NCBI RefSeq assembly: GCF_025154075.1
Contig: NZ_JAOAMU010000009.1
Coordinates: 124,001-188,000 of the forward strand
Reading direction: 5' to 3'
From: Chryseobacterium herbae
GTDB taxonomy: Bacteria > Bacteroidota > Bacteroidia > Flavobacteriales > Weeksellaceae
DNA length: 64,000 nt
In this document: positions 42,146-50,875 of the stretch, in pieces
Layout of the letters: the number at the start of each line of letters is the position of its first letter
Position numbering within the stretch: the first letter of the stretch is position 1
Notes under the pieces: generated by a model
The model's input: the letters and a program-made list of their open reading frames with translations, nothing else
The model's database searches: none
What the model was told of the DNA's origin: nothing
Position numbers and translations under genes: made by a program

Positions 42146-43594
42146 CTAGAATTCAGCGCTTTTCGGTGTTCTAGGGAAAGGAATCACGTCTCTGATATTG
42201 GTCATTCCCGTTACGAAAAGAACCAGTCTTTCCAATCCTAAACCGAAGCCTGCATGCGGCACAGAGCCGAACTTTCGGGTATCAAGGTACCACCAAAGCT
42301 CTTCTGCATCTACGTGCATATCTTCCATTTTTTGTTTTAATACATCTAATCTTGCTTCTCTTTCAGATCCTCCGATGATCTCCCCGATACCAGGGAAAAG
42401 AACGTCCATTGCTGCAACGGTCTTATTGTCATCGTTCAGTTTCATATAGAAAGCTTTGATCTCTTTTGGATAGTCGAACAATACTACCGGGCATTCAAAA
42501 TGCTTTTCAACCAGGTATCTTTCATGCTCAGACTGAAGATCAGCACCCCAGCTTTCAACCGGATACTGGAATTTTCCTTTTTTATTTTCTTTAGAGTTCA
42601 ATAAGATCTCGATTGCTTCTGTATAGCTTACACGTTTGAAACGTTTAGCGATAACGTTTTGAAGTTTTTCGATAAGACCTTCTTTTGCTCTGTCTTTTTC
42701 AGGTTTTCCTTTTTGTTCTTCTTCAAAACGGGTGTTCAGGAATTCAAGATCATCTTTACAGTTGTCAAGAACGTACTGGATCACATATTTTAAGAAATCT
42801 TCCGCAAGGTCGATGTTGTCTTCAAGGTTGTTGAATGCCACTTCCGGCTCTATCATCCAGAACTCTGCAAGGTGTCTTGTCGTGTTTGAATTTTCTGCAC
42901 GGAAAGTAGGTCCGAACGTATAAATTCTTCCTAATCCCATTGCTGCAGTTTCTCCTTCAAGCTGTCCTGAAACCGTAAGGTTCGTTTTTTTACCGAAGAA
43001 ATCCTGTGCAAAATCAATTTCACCTTCTTCCGTTCTTGGCATATTGTTCAGGTCAAAGTTGGTTACTCCAAACATTTCACCTGCGCCTTCTGCATCTGCA
43101 CCCGTAATCACCGGTGTGTTGATATAGAAAAACTGGTTTTGGTTAAAGAATGAATGCACGGCAAAGCTCACCGCGTGACGTACTCTGAAAACAGCTCCAA
43201 ATACGTTGGTTCTGAATCTTAAGTGTGCCTGCTCACGAAGTTTTTCTAAGCTGTGTTTTTTAGGCTGAAGAATCGTGTTCTGAAGTTCTTCCGTGAAGTT
43301 ATCTCCTAAGATGATGATTTTTTTAGCAATAATTTCTACTGCCTGTCCAGCTCCCTGGCTTTCCACCACTTCTCCGATTACTTTCAGGGAAGAAGCTGTA
43401 CTGATCTTCTTAAGGATCTCTTCATCAAAATTTTCAAAATCAACAACTATCTGCAAATTATTAATCGTAGATCCATCATTAAGGGCAATAAAGCGATTGG
43501 CACGGAATGATCTTACCCATCCGTAAACTGTAATGTCATGATGTAATACTTTCTTGTAATCCTGTAGGATTTCTTTAATCGTCTGCTTTTTCAT
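42146..43594 (-). CDS. asnS: Asparagine--tRNA ligase
   Basis: Class II synthetase of 482 residues charging tRNA-Asn. The N-terminal OB-fold anticodon domain begins VYGWVRSFRANRFIALNDGS; motif 2 is FRAENSNTTRHLAEFWMIEP; motif 3 is GFGLGLERLVLFVTGM. The conserved MFGVTNFD and GQLEGE segments distinguish it from aspartyl enzymes. A TAACTTTG promoter element is at 43632-43639. Presence of AsnRS means tRNA-Asn is charged directly in this organism. Confidence 0.96.
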   Translation of the reverse strand: MKKQTIKEILQDYKKVLHHDITVYGWVRSFRANRFIALNDGSTINNLQIVVDFENFDEEILKKISTASSLKVIGEVVESQGAGQAVEIIAKKIIILGDNFTEELQNTILQPKKHSLEKLREQAHLRFRTNVFGAVFRVRHAVSFAVHSFFNQNQFFYINTPVITGADAEGAGEMFGVTNFDLNNMPRTEEGEIDFAQDFFGKKTNLTVSGQLEGETAAMGLGRIYTFGPTFRAENSNTTRHLAEFWMIEPEVAFNNLEDNIDLAEDFLKYVIQYVLDNCKDDLEFLNTRFEEEQKGKPEKDRAKEGLIEKLQNVIAKRFKRVSYTEAIEILLNSKENKKGKFQYPVESWGADLQSEHERYLVEKHFECPVVLFDYPKEIKAFYMKLNDDNKTVAAMDVLFPGIGEIIGGSEREARLDVLKQKMEDMHVDAEELWWYLDTRKFGSVPHAGFGLGLERLVLFVTGMTNIRDVIPFPRTPKSAEF

Positions 43595-43921
43595 TTGTTG
43601 ATTATAAATTTTCGTATAAAATTAACGTCTGCAAAGTTACAAAAAAACAGCGCAACTTGATGATTACGCTGTATTTTTAAAAAATCATTTATTAAAATAT
43701 TGAATCTAAAACTATGCTGTAAATATTATTTGAAGTGAATTCGTGAGTTTGGAAGCTGGAGGCTGGAAGTTACTATATGTTGGTGATCCGAATCCATGTC
43801 AAGATTTTGAACCTTGGCAAGGATAGAGTCGGGATAGTTTATCAGGATGCAAAAGGCAATAAGACCGTATTACAGTTCTGCTTTTAAACTTCCAGCTTCC
43901 CTCTCTTCAAAAACTCAATCT
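43595..43921. other. Gap with asnS promoter and degenerate repeat words
   Basis: Holds the asnS -7 element (43632-43639) and, at 43751-43770 and 43889-43902, the word ggaagctgga/cttccagctt, which recurs near 36404 and 443-474. No gene supported. Confidence 0.45.
43632..43639 (-). promoter_or_regulatory. -7 element (TAACTTTG) of asnS
   Basis: Matches TAnnTTTG, 38 bp upstream of the asnS ATG. Confidence 0.55.
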
Positions 43922-44521
43922 CTAATTGAAAAACACCGTTTTCTTCCTCTCTTTTCCGTTTCTGATTTTCCAGGCGTGATAAGAACTCGGTACGTCGTAT
44001 TGCCATTTCGGAAGCAGTAAGACAATTAAAATCACGTCGATATGAGAAACAAATCCCAATCCGACTGTGAGATAAAATGCCCATCCTGTTTGCTGAAACC
44101 CGATCAGATAGGTAAAGGCAATCAGCAGACTCAAACCCCACATTTTTGACAGAAATGCGTGAGTACAGGTTTCTTTTCCAAATTTCCAGATACTGACAAC
44201 GTAGCAAAGTGCTTCCATGACGAAGATTAAAAGAATTCCGCGCCATTCATTTTTAATCAGTTCAGGATTCAGGAAATAGGCCGCAAATCCTAAGGAAAGC
44301 CAGAAAATCAAATCGGTCTGGCTGTCCAGTCTTCTTAACTTTTCTGATGAAACACCGACTTTTCGGGCAATGATTCCATCGAAAATGTCCGTTAATAAGC
44401 CGAAATACATTAATCCTAAAATTAAAGATCCTGCTTCTGTGCCTTTAAAATAAGCTAATAACACTATAATAGGAGCCAAAATGAATCTTGCTGCAATTAA
44501 AATATAGGGTAACTTTTTCAT
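43922..44521 (-). CDS. CDP-alcohol phosphatidyltransferase family protein
   Basis: A 199-residue membrane enzyme with about six helices. The family motif D-x2-DG-x2-AR-x8-G-x3-D-x3-D reads DIFDGIIAR, eight residues, L-RRL-DSQTD: every acidic ligand is present but the central Gly is Leu. Members join a CDP-linked lipid or alcohol to a hydroxyl acceptor; substrates here are unknown and the Gly change suggests a non-standard one. Its ATG overlaps the upstream stop by four bases (ATGA), so it is coupled to the repeat protein. Confidence 0.75.
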   Translation of the reverse strand: MKKLPYILIAARFILAPIIVLLAYFKGTEAGSLILGLMYFGLLTDIFDGIIARKVGVSSEKLRRLDSQTDLIFWLSLGFAAYFLNPELIKNEWRGILLIFVMEALCYVVSIWKFGKETCTHAFLSKMWGLSLLIAFTYLIGFQQTGWAFYLTVGLGFVSHIDVILIVLLLPKWQYDVPSSYHAWKIRNGKERKKTVFFN

Positions 44522-45159
44522 GACTTTTTATTTTTAAAATTCCAATTGATCAGGGGAAGTTTTCTTTTTTCATTCTCGTTCCAAAAACCAATCTGTATTC
44601 CCCGTGAATCTTTACACACATTGATTAAAGCCACCTGAAGACCTCTGCATTTCTGACTTACGTTCGCAAGAGGAGAAATGACCACACCTTTCGTTGTATG
44701 ATGAAAATTGTACAATGGTGATATTGCCATTCCATTGGTAACTGATGGCGCACTGATATTGCTGGATAAACTTAATTCTAAACCATTCGTAACAGTAGGT
44801 TCCATATTGACTATGGAAAGCTGCATTCCGTTAATCTTATTCATTTTATCCGGTAAAGGTTCCGAACCAATATCCTTAATTCCCCAATTATCGATAGAGG
44901 TAATGTTAACAAGGAACAAGACAGGAAAGAAAATTCCTAAACCATTAAATCCCAATCCCACTCCATTGACCTTCTTAGGCTGTATGTCCTGATCAATTTC
45001 ATCATAATATTTAATAAGCACTCCATTCACATTTTTAGTTGCCTTCGAAGGTGAAAAAGCAATAAACTTTGGCTTATCCAAATTATTATTTAAACTGTCC
45101 TGAGCGTTGATGATACATACTATAAAAAGGCTGATCATCATTAAAAATTTTGTTTTCAT
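44518..45159 (-). CDS. Exported LA_2272-type repeat protein
   Basis: A 213-residue exported protein (signal peptide ending CIINAQ). The C-terminal half is a ladder of six short repeats of about 20 residues: NGMQLSIVNM, NGLELSLSSN, NGMAISPLYN, KGVVISPLAN, RGLQVALINV, RGIQIGFWN. This is the pattern of the LA_2272 surface-repeat proteins, predicted to form a beta-rich surface structure. Middle gene of a three-gene operon with an outer-membrane-like protein before it and a CDP-alcohol transferase after. Confidence 0.68.
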   Translation of the reverse strand: MKTKFLMMISLFIVCIINAQDSLNNNLDKPKFIAFSPSKATKNVNGVLIKYYDEIDQDIQPKKVNGVGLGFNGLGIFFPVLFLVNITSIDNWGIKDIGSEPLPDKMNKINGMQLSIVNMEPTVTNGLELSLSSNISAPSVTNGMAISPLYNFHHTTKGVVISPLANVSQKCRGLQVALINVCKDSRGIQIGFWNENEKRKLPLINWNFKNKKS

Positions 45160-45170
45160 AATTTTTCATT

Positions 45171-45626
45171 TTAAAATCCAATTTTCATTTTTCCGTAAGC
45201 ATTATCGTCACCTGTTAATCTTAATGTTAAACCTATAGTAAAACCTTTAATTGGCATTTTTTCTTTTTGATAGGGTAAAGAATAGCCAATGCCTAAATCC
45301 AGAATATTAAGAAATGAAATCCCACCCAAAATATAGGCGTTGAAAAATGAACTTCCTGCTTTAATAAAGTAGCCGGATCCGGTATTATAATTCATATGCA
45401 AATCAGGTAAAAGCCGTAATTCCTCATGATGATAAACTGCACCCAAACCTGTTCCCAGGAAAAGCTTGTCATCTTTTTCAGAGCTGTTCAGCAGCCACTC
45501 TAATCCTATTCTTATTTGATTCCGATGAGCATAAGAATAGTCTGCATAATAAATTGGCTGCCATTTCTGAGCAAAAAAAAATCCGCAGTATAGTATACCT
45601 ATCAATAAGGTAATTTTGTTTTTCAT
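45171..45626 (-). CDS. Exported outer-membrane-like hypothetical protein
   Basis: About 151 residues, starting MKNKITLLIGILYCGFFFAQ (start 45626, chosen for the signal peptide; an ATG at 45644 adds six residues). The mature part alternates aromatic and small residues in strand-like runs (RIGLEWLLN, LGTGLGAVYH, YFIKAGSSFF, LDLGIGYSLPY, FTIGLTLRLTG), as in small beta-barrels. It leads the operon continuing with the repeat protein and CDP-alcohol transferase. A palindrome lies 25 bp upstream. Confidence 0.6.
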   Translation of the reverse strand: MKNKITLLIGILYCGFFFAQKWQPIYYADYSYAHRNQIRIGLEWLLNSSEKDDKLFLGTGLGAVYHHEELRLLPDLHMNYNTGSGYFIKAGSSFFNAYILGGISFLNILDLGIGYSLPYQKEKMPIKGFTIGLTLRLTGDDNAYGKMKIGF

Positions 45627-45651
45627 CTCTCTAATTTTCACCAAAAGTAAT

Positions 45652-45664
45652 TGTGAAAATCACA
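45652..45664. promoter_or_regulatory. Operator candidate, palindrome copy 1
   Basis: TGTGAAAATCACA, arms TGTGA and TCACA around AAA, 25 bp upstream of the leftward operon start. It is identical to the copy at 45705-45717; centres are 53 bp apart, about five helical turns. Confidence 0.65.
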
Positions 45665-45704
45665 TTTCCGAATGCGAAAAAAAATTAAAATAAAGAAGTA
45701 CATT

Positions 45705-45717
45705 TGTGAAAATCACA
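45705..45717. promoter_or_regulatory. Operator candidate, palindrome copy 2
   Basis: TGTGAAAATCACA again, extended to TTTGTGAAAATCACAAA, ending five bases before the ATG at 45723 of the divergent regulator gene. Binding here would block that gene's initiation region, which suggests autoregulation. Confidence 0.65.
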
Positions 45718-45722
45718 AAAGC

Positions 45723-46649
45723 ATGTATCAGGAACTTTTACTTAAGGAAATCCGAAAGAAAATAGGAGACAAATCTTTGAACGATGAAATCGCCAATATT
45801 CTCAATATAAGTTATGATGCGTCCCACAGAAGAACTTCCATGAAAGCAAAGTTCAGTTTTGAAGAAGCTCTGGAACTGGCGAAATATTATCAGATTTCCC
45901 TCAATCAATTTATCACTTCAGACCTGCAGCTGGTGGTTCAGAAAACTTCAGCTGTGAATAATACAGAAGATTTACAGTCGTTTTTTCAGAATAATCTCAG
46001 CATTTTTGAAAATCTTCCGCTGTCTGAAGAGATGACGGTTTATTATTCTGCGAAGGATATTCCTTTTTTCTATACGCTTTCGGATACATTGCTTTCCCGT
46101 TTTAAAATTTATGTCTGGATGAATCTGCTTAATGCGAAACAGGTTTTTATTCCTTTTCTGCAGTTTTCACCGCCTTATTTTGAATCCAACACTCAGGAAC
46201 TGAAGAAAAAATATGAAGCACAAAATATCGTAGAATTGTGGAATGACAGGACTATTTCCAGCATTTTGCAGCAGATTTTATTCTATTATGAAACCGGACT
46301 TTTACAGAAAAAAGAAGCTGGAATTATCCTGAAAGAGCTCAAAGAGCTTATTGAATACATCGAGCAGAAGACGGAAAACAATCCCAAGTTTCATTTGTAT
46401 GAAAACGAGCTGATGCATCTGTCCAATGACATTTTTTTTCATCATCCGCAAAAGTCATTGTTTGCATTACCGGTGAATATGTTTGGGTATATTTTGATTA
46501 ATGACGAAAAAACCTGTGGTGAAGCACGGAATTATTTTGAACATCAGATTAAAAATTCAAAATCACTGAACACTTCCGGAAACCGGGATAGAAAAATATT
46601 TTTCAATAAAATGTATGAACAGATTGAAAATTTAAAACAAAAACTATAA
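45723..46649 (+). CDS. Flavobacterial-type transcriptional regulator with N-terminal HTH
   Basis: About 308 residues starting MYQELLLKEIRKKIG. The first 65 residues fit a helix-turn-helix (SLNDEIANILNISYDASHRR, then SFEEALELAKYYQISLNQFI), like the BetR/Xre-like regulators common in Bacteroidota. The remaining 240 residues are helical with no known domain. I prefer 45723 as start: the ATG at 45672 would put a Lys-rich stretch and the operator palindrome inside the gene. It is divergent from the envelope operon and followed after 1 bp by the AraC regulator. Confidence 0.62.
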   Translation: MYQELLLKEIRKKIGDKSLNDEIANILNISYDASHRRTSMKAKFSFEEALELAKYYQISLNQFITSDLQLVVQKTSAVNNTEDLQSFFQNNLSIFENLPLSEEMTVYYSAKDIPFFYTLSDTLLSRFKIYVWMNLLNAKQVFIPFLQFSPPYFESNTQELKKKYEAQNIVELWNDRTISSILQQILFYYETGLLQKKEAGIILKELKELIEYIEQKTENNPKFHLYENELMHLSNDIFFHHPQKSLFALPVNMFGYILINDEKTCGEARNYFEHQIKNSKSLNTSGNRDRKIFFNKMYEQIENLKQKL

Positions 46650-46650
46650 T

Positions 46651-47454
46651 ATGAAAAACCTCCATAATGGTGAATTTTTCGGACAGACCAATGAAACGCT
46701 GCGTTTCGATGGATTAACCATTACGGATACGGAATACACGCATCCCTACGTCGACTGGCATTATCATGAAAATGCTTATTTCACTTTTCTGCTGCAGGGA
46801 AATATGACGGAAGGAAATAAAAAGGAAACTTATGACTGTCCGGCCGGGACTCTGCTTTATCATCATTGGGAAGACGCCCATTACAATATCAAACCGGATA
46901 TTTTTACCAGAGGATTTCATCTTGAACTTACGGAAGATTGGTTTGAAAAATTTGATGTTTCCAAAGACTCCATCGAAGGCAGCTTTAATCTGAAAGATCC
47001 GGCCATAAAACTCTTAATGCACAGGATTTTCAGAGAAACTAAACTGAATGATCCTTCTTTTGAGCTGTCTGTTCATGAGCATCTCCTTAATATTTTCAAT
47101 CAGTTAACAGAGAAGAGCGGGAATTCTGACAGAAAGCCAACTTGGGTGAGTAAGATTGATGAAATACTTCACGAAAATTTCACAGAAAAATTAAGTCTGA
47201 CGGGGCTTTCAAAGGCCTTAGATGTTCATCCAGTCCATTTAAGCAGAGACTTTCAGAAACATTTTCACTGTACTTTAGGGACGTACATCAGAAAACTGAA
47301 GATCAATAAATCTCTGACACTTCTCAATACCTTTCCGTCTTTAGCTGAAGTGGCCCTGGAATGTGGTTTTGCAGATCAAAGTCATTTTATCAGGTCATTC
47401 AGAGAATACACGGGGATTACTCCTTTGCAATACAGAAGTCTTCTGAAGAAATAA
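46651..47454 (+). CDS. AraC-family transcriptional regulator
   Basis: A 267-residue regulator. The N-terminal cupin has VDWHYHENAYFTFLLQG and CPAGTLLYHHWEDAHY; the C-terminal double HTH begins LSLTGLSKALDVHPVHLSRD and closes with VALECGFADQSHFIRSFREY, then TGITPLQYR. It starts 1 bp after the preceding regulator, so both are co-expressed. The serine hydrolase at 47521, with its own promoter, is the nearest possible target. Confidence 0.85.
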   Translation: MKNLHNGEFFGQTNETLRFDGLTITDTEYTHPYVDWHYHENAYFTFLLQGNMTEGNKKETYDCPAGTLLYHHWEDAHYNIKPDIFTRGFHLELTEDWFEKFDVSKDSIEGSFNLKDPAIKLLMHRIFRETKLNDPSFELSVHEHLLNIFNQLTEKSGNSDRKPTWVSKIDEILHENFTEKLSLTGLSKALDVHPVHLSRDFQKHFHCTLGTYIRKLKINKSLTLLNTFPSLAEVALECGFADQSHFIRSFREYTGITPLQYRSLLKK

Positions 47455-47495
47455 TAATGTTAATTTTATTCTATTTTTTCTGAAAACCGATTTAT

Positions 47496-47503
47496 ACTTT
47501 TGT
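47496..47503 (+). promoter_or_regulatory. -7 element (TACTTTTG) of the 47521 gene
   Basis: Matches TAnnTTTG, 18 bp before the ATG at 47521, so the hydrolase has its own promoter downstream of the AraC gene. Confidence 0.5.
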
Positions 47504-47520
47504 CCAGATAAAATATTAAA

Positions 47521-49167
47521 ATGAAATCTATTCTACTGTTTGTCTTATTTCTTAGTTTCGGTCTTTCTTTAGGCCAGTCCAAAAATCTTACAGATCCTGA
47601 TCCGATCACCAATCCTCTTCATAAAAAGTATGTTAATACCATTGTTTTCATGGATAAAGCGATCGCTCCGGACCAATTAAAAGAATCTGATTTTCTCAAA
47701 ACGATGGAATTTCAGGAAGATAAGGATCTGAGTATCCGTATTTTTATGGACAATGCTCTGGTTAATTATTTACATCAGATCGACCCTTCTCTAACCTCCG
47801 AGGAGCTTCTGAAAAAAGGAAATTATCAATTCAATTTCTTCGTTGACGGAAAACTGATCTACACCGAAAATCTGAATACAGGAGCGGGAATTGCTGAAGA
47901 CAAAAAGACGAAAACTACGCTGAGAATTCCTCTGTCAAGCTCAAAAAATGAAGATTCGTGGGGAAGGTATTTGTGGATGAGATTCTATCTTGGCAATGGC
48001 GGAATTGATGCACTGGAAGAGGGAAAACATGTTTTGAAAATTGAAATCAAACCTTATTTAAAAACGTCATCATTGAAAGTTGGGAATACGATTGCAGCAG
48101 GCGAGATTAACTTAACAATTCCCCGAAAAAATATTCCGGAACAGCAAGTTGCCATTCAAAAAATACAGCCCAACAGCGGATGGAAAGTGTCTGATGAAAA
48201 ATTGGATCAGGAAAAAATAAAACTTTTAAATACAAAAATTGCTGAAAACAGGTTCAGAGAGATCACCAGTATTGTGGTCATCAAAAATGGAAAGCTTCTT
48301 TTGGAGGAATATTTCAACCAATCCGGAAGAGATTCTTTGCAGGATACCCGTTCGGTTGGGAAGTCTTTTGCTTCGGCTTTGATGGGTATCGCGATAAAAG
48401 ACGGTTATTTTAAAAGTGAAAATCAGATGCTGAAAGATTTTTACGATCTGAAAAAATTCAAAAACTATTCGTCCCGAAAGGATAGTGTTACCATTAAAAG
48501 TCTCCTCACCATGAGCTCCGGATTTGACGGTAATGATCAGGATGAAAATTCGCCGGGAAATGAGGAAAATATGTATCCTACTGAAAACTGGGTGAATTTT
48601 ACACTGGATTTGCCGACAACAGAAAATAAACCTGGAAAAGTCTGGAATTATTTCACCTCAGGTGTTGTGGTGACGGGAGATGTTTTAGACAAAAATGTTC
48701 CAAAAGGTCTGGAAAATTATGCTGATAAGAAGTTATTTCAACCTCTTGGAATTACCAACTATAAATGGCAGTTTACGCCACAGCAGAAGCCTTCCCTGGC
48801 TGGTGGATTACGCATGAAATCACTGGATTTTGCCAAATTCGGACAGCTTTACAAAAATAATGGAATATGGAACGGACAGAACATCATCGACAAAAACTGG
48901 GTAAAGAAATCTTTCACCAATTATTTCAGCAATGATACTGATTCTGAAGGCTATGGCTACTTATTCTGGAGGAAAATCTATAAAGTAGGAAACCGGAATT
49001 TTGAAGCGTACCAAGGCAGTGGAAATGGCGGAAACAAAATTATTATGTTCACTGAAATTCCTTTAGTGATTGTAATTACAGCAAAAGCTTACAACAAATC
49101 TTATGCGCACGCACAGTCGGAGAAGATTGTGCAGGAGTATTTGTTACCTTCCCTGGGTCATAAATAA
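47521..49167 (+). CDS. Exported serine hydrolase (class C beta-lactamase/PBP-like)
   Basis: A 548-residue exported protein; signal peptide ends LSLGQS. Residues about 25-200 are an N-terminal beta domain of unknown role. The C-terminal half is a serine hydrolase with the SxxK motif in RSVGKSFASALM; the second motif is weak (NYFTSG in place of YxN), and the KTG-equivalent is GSGNGG. Proteins of this layout are usually esterases or peptidases rather than antibiotic-hydrolysing enzymes. Confidence 0.75.
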   Translation: MKSILLFVLFLSFGLSLGQSKNLTDPDPITNPLHKKYVNTIVFMDKAIAPDQLKESDFLKTMEFQEDKDLSIRIFMDNALVNYLHQIDPSLTSEELLKKGNYQFNFFVDGKLIYTENLNTGAGIAEDKKTKTTLRIPLSSSKNEDSWGRYLWMRFYLGNGGIDALEEGKHVLKIEIKPYLKTSSLKVGNTIAAGEINLTIPRKNIPEQQVAIQKIQPNSGWKVSDEKLDQEKIKLLNTKIAENRFREITSIVVIKNGKLLLEEYFNQSGRDSLQDTRSVGKSFASALMGIAIKDGYFKSENQMLKDFYDLKKFKNYSSRKDSVTIKSLLTMSSGFDGNDQDENSPGNEENMYPTENWVNFTLDLPTTENKPGKVWNYFTSGVVVTGDVLDKNVPKGLENYADKKLFQPLGITNYKWQFTPQQKPSLAGGLRMKSLDFAKFGQLYKNNGIWNGQNIIDKNWVKKSFTNYFSNDTDSEGYGYLFWRKIYKVGNRNFEAYQGSGNGGNKIIMFTEIPLVIVITAKAYNKSYAHAQSEKIVQEYLLPSLGHK

Positions 49168-49230
49168 TGAGCAATGAGTAATGAGCAATGGGTAATCGGT
49201 AATGGAGTAATTAGTGATAGATCGAGATAT
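49168..49230. repeat. Degenerate repeat of atgagtaatgagcaatg words
   Basis: 49166-49215 repeats gagcaatgagtaat with drift, the same word as the inverted repeat near 20440. No coding potential. Confidence 0.55.
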
Positions 49231-49271
49231 TGTTGAATAGGTAAAAAATGTATCTTTAATAAAAATAAACC

Positions 49272-50321
49272 ATGCGGATTTCACTTGTACTGTCACTTTT
49301 AGTTTTATCATCGTGTTATAGTCCCAAAACTGATGTAGAAGAAGACAAATATCCTGAGATCCCTGAATTTCCGCATTTTTCGGATAAAACGGTGGTTTTA
49401 GAAAAGGTGATGGAGCTTCCGCTTTCACAGAAGGACAACTGTAACTATCTGGTTAAAGATAATTACCTTTTGGTCTATAATTTCCCGGTCATGGATTCTT
49501 ACCAAAACAGCACCAACATGATTTTTATAATGAGTGAAGGCAAGCTGACCGTTTCCGAGCACTGGAAAAACAGTCCAAGCATTAACAACCTGGCTTTCAT
49601 AGATGAAACAGGTAATTTATACGCCAATAACCGGAAATATCTGGCTCCGGATTTCCGTTACAAAAAATTTCTGCCTTTCTATGACCTCAATGATATTAAG
49701 AAAAAATATGAACACCTCTTCCATACCGGAGAACCGGAAAAAGACTCTGCCCTGTTCAAAAAAATAGACGAAGAACAGGCTGTTCTTCAGAAAAATGTTC
49801 TTGCCAAAGGAGATCAGATTTTAATGGTAGTTGATGCAGTGAACGATGAAATTCCGGATCATGCGATATATGGCGGTAACTACCTGTTTAATCCCGGACA
49901 GAAAAATGCTTATTTTGTATCTTACAACCTTTTACAGGAGTTGAAAACAACGGATTCTACCGCGGAAAAGGATCCTCTTTACACCCAACTTCGTCCGAAG
50001 ATCAAACTTTCTCCAAATGAAAACAGCTTCTCTCCTGAAATCCGTAAGGAGTACAGAGATACAGTGTCGTTCAAAGTAAAGGATAAAATTGTTTCCGGAA
50101 ACCAATGGTTCAGCACAGGAAATCATTTTGTGGCTTCTTTCGGATATCATCCGGTTTATATGTATTATTATGATATAAAACTCGGCAACAAAACGGTTTC
50201 CACCAAAGAAGACCATACGAAAATAATCGCTTCTGATCCTATCAGGACCAAAACGGGAAAATATTTCTTAGTAAGTAATGTGAGAGAGGGTAAGTTTCAG
50301 ATTTATTATCTGAAAAACTAA
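49272..50321 (+). CDS. Lipoprotein of unknown function
   Basis: A 349-residue lipoprotein, lipobox LVLSSC (Cys 15). The sequence is rich in Lys, Asp and Tyr and shows propeller-like strand repeats, but no named family was recognised. It has TATCTTTA (one mismatch to the -7 consensus) about 20 bp before its ATG. The plus-strand gene ends one base from the convergent rimM stop. Confidence 0.6.
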   Translation: MRISLVLSLLVLSSCYSPKTDVEEDKYPEIPEFPHFSDKTVVLEKVMELPLSQKDNCNYLVKDNYLLVYNFPVMDSYQNSTNMIFIMSEGKLTVSEHWKNSPSINNLAFIDETGNLYANNRKYLAPDFRYKKFLPFYDLNDIKKKYEHLFHTGEPEKDSALFKKIDEEQAVLQKNVLAKGDQILMVVDAVNDEIPDHAIYGGNYLFNPGQKNAYFVSYNLLQELKTTDSTAEKDPLYTQLRPKIKLSPNENSFSPEIRKEYRDTVSFKVKDKIVSGNQWFSTGNHFVASFGYHPVYMYYYDIKLGNKTVSTKEDHTKIIASDPIRTKTGKYFLVSNVREGKFQIYYLKN

Positions 50322-50864
50322 TTATTCGTCTTTTTTAGAGGACACTAAAAAAACGTCGATAAGTCCTTCCGGAAGCTGCATTTTGATGAATCGTTCTTCT
50401 CTGTTCACCTCCAGGATCCAGTCTTTGATGATAGGAATCACCACTTCTTTTCCGTCCAGATTGGTTACGAAGTAGTTTTGAGCAGTCTGATCGTTTACAG
50501 ATCTTATCACGCCGCATTCTTTATCATTTTCATCAAGAATATCGAAACCGATGATCTCATGATAATAAAACTGTTTTCCGGAAAGTTTCGGAAGTGCAGT
50601 AAGCGGTAAATAGACGCTTTTTCCCAAAGATTGGTCGACCAATGTTTCGGAAGAATTTTTAAATGCAATGTTCAGAGCATCATTTTTGCTCCAGGATGTT
50701 TTGTCAATAAAAAATGGAACCAATAATCCGTTGATTTCAACGAATATTGATTCCAATTTATTGTAAAGCTCGGGTTGATCGGTATCCAATTTAAGGATAA
50801 CATTTCCCGCAAGGCCATGTCTGCGTGTGATTTTTCCTAGTAAATAGCAATCTTCTTTACGCAT
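50322..50864 (-). CDS. rimM: Ribosome maturation factor RimM
   Basis: A 180-residue 16S rRNA-processing factor. The N-terminal RimM domain begins YLLGKITRRHGLAGNVILKL; the C-terminal PRC-barrel contains FYYHEIIGFDILDE and VIPIIKDWILEVNREERFIK. RimM assists maturation of the 30S head near protein S19. It lies 11 bp downstream of rpsP, a widespread gene pair. Confidence 0.93.
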   Translation of the reverse strand: MRKEDCYLLGKITRRHGLAGNVILKLDTDQPELYNKLESIFVEINGLLVPFFIDKTSWSKNDALNIAFKNSSETLVDQSLGKSVYLPLTALPKLSGKQFYYHEIIGFDILDENDKECGVIRSVNDQTAQNYFVTNLDGKEVVIPIIKDWILEVNREERFIKMQLPEGLIDVFLVSSKKDE

Positions 50865-50875
50865 ACAGGTTATTT

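Noticed and set aside
45652..45717. TGTGA...TCACA palindromes as CRP sites
   Set aside because: The half-sites are 3 bp apart instead of the 6 bp needed for CRP, and the centre is the same AAA in both copies.
45672..45722. Earlier ATG for the HTH regulator
   Set aside because: It would place the second operator palindrome inside the gene and add a Lys-rich stretch unlike the family; 45723 gives a normal start.
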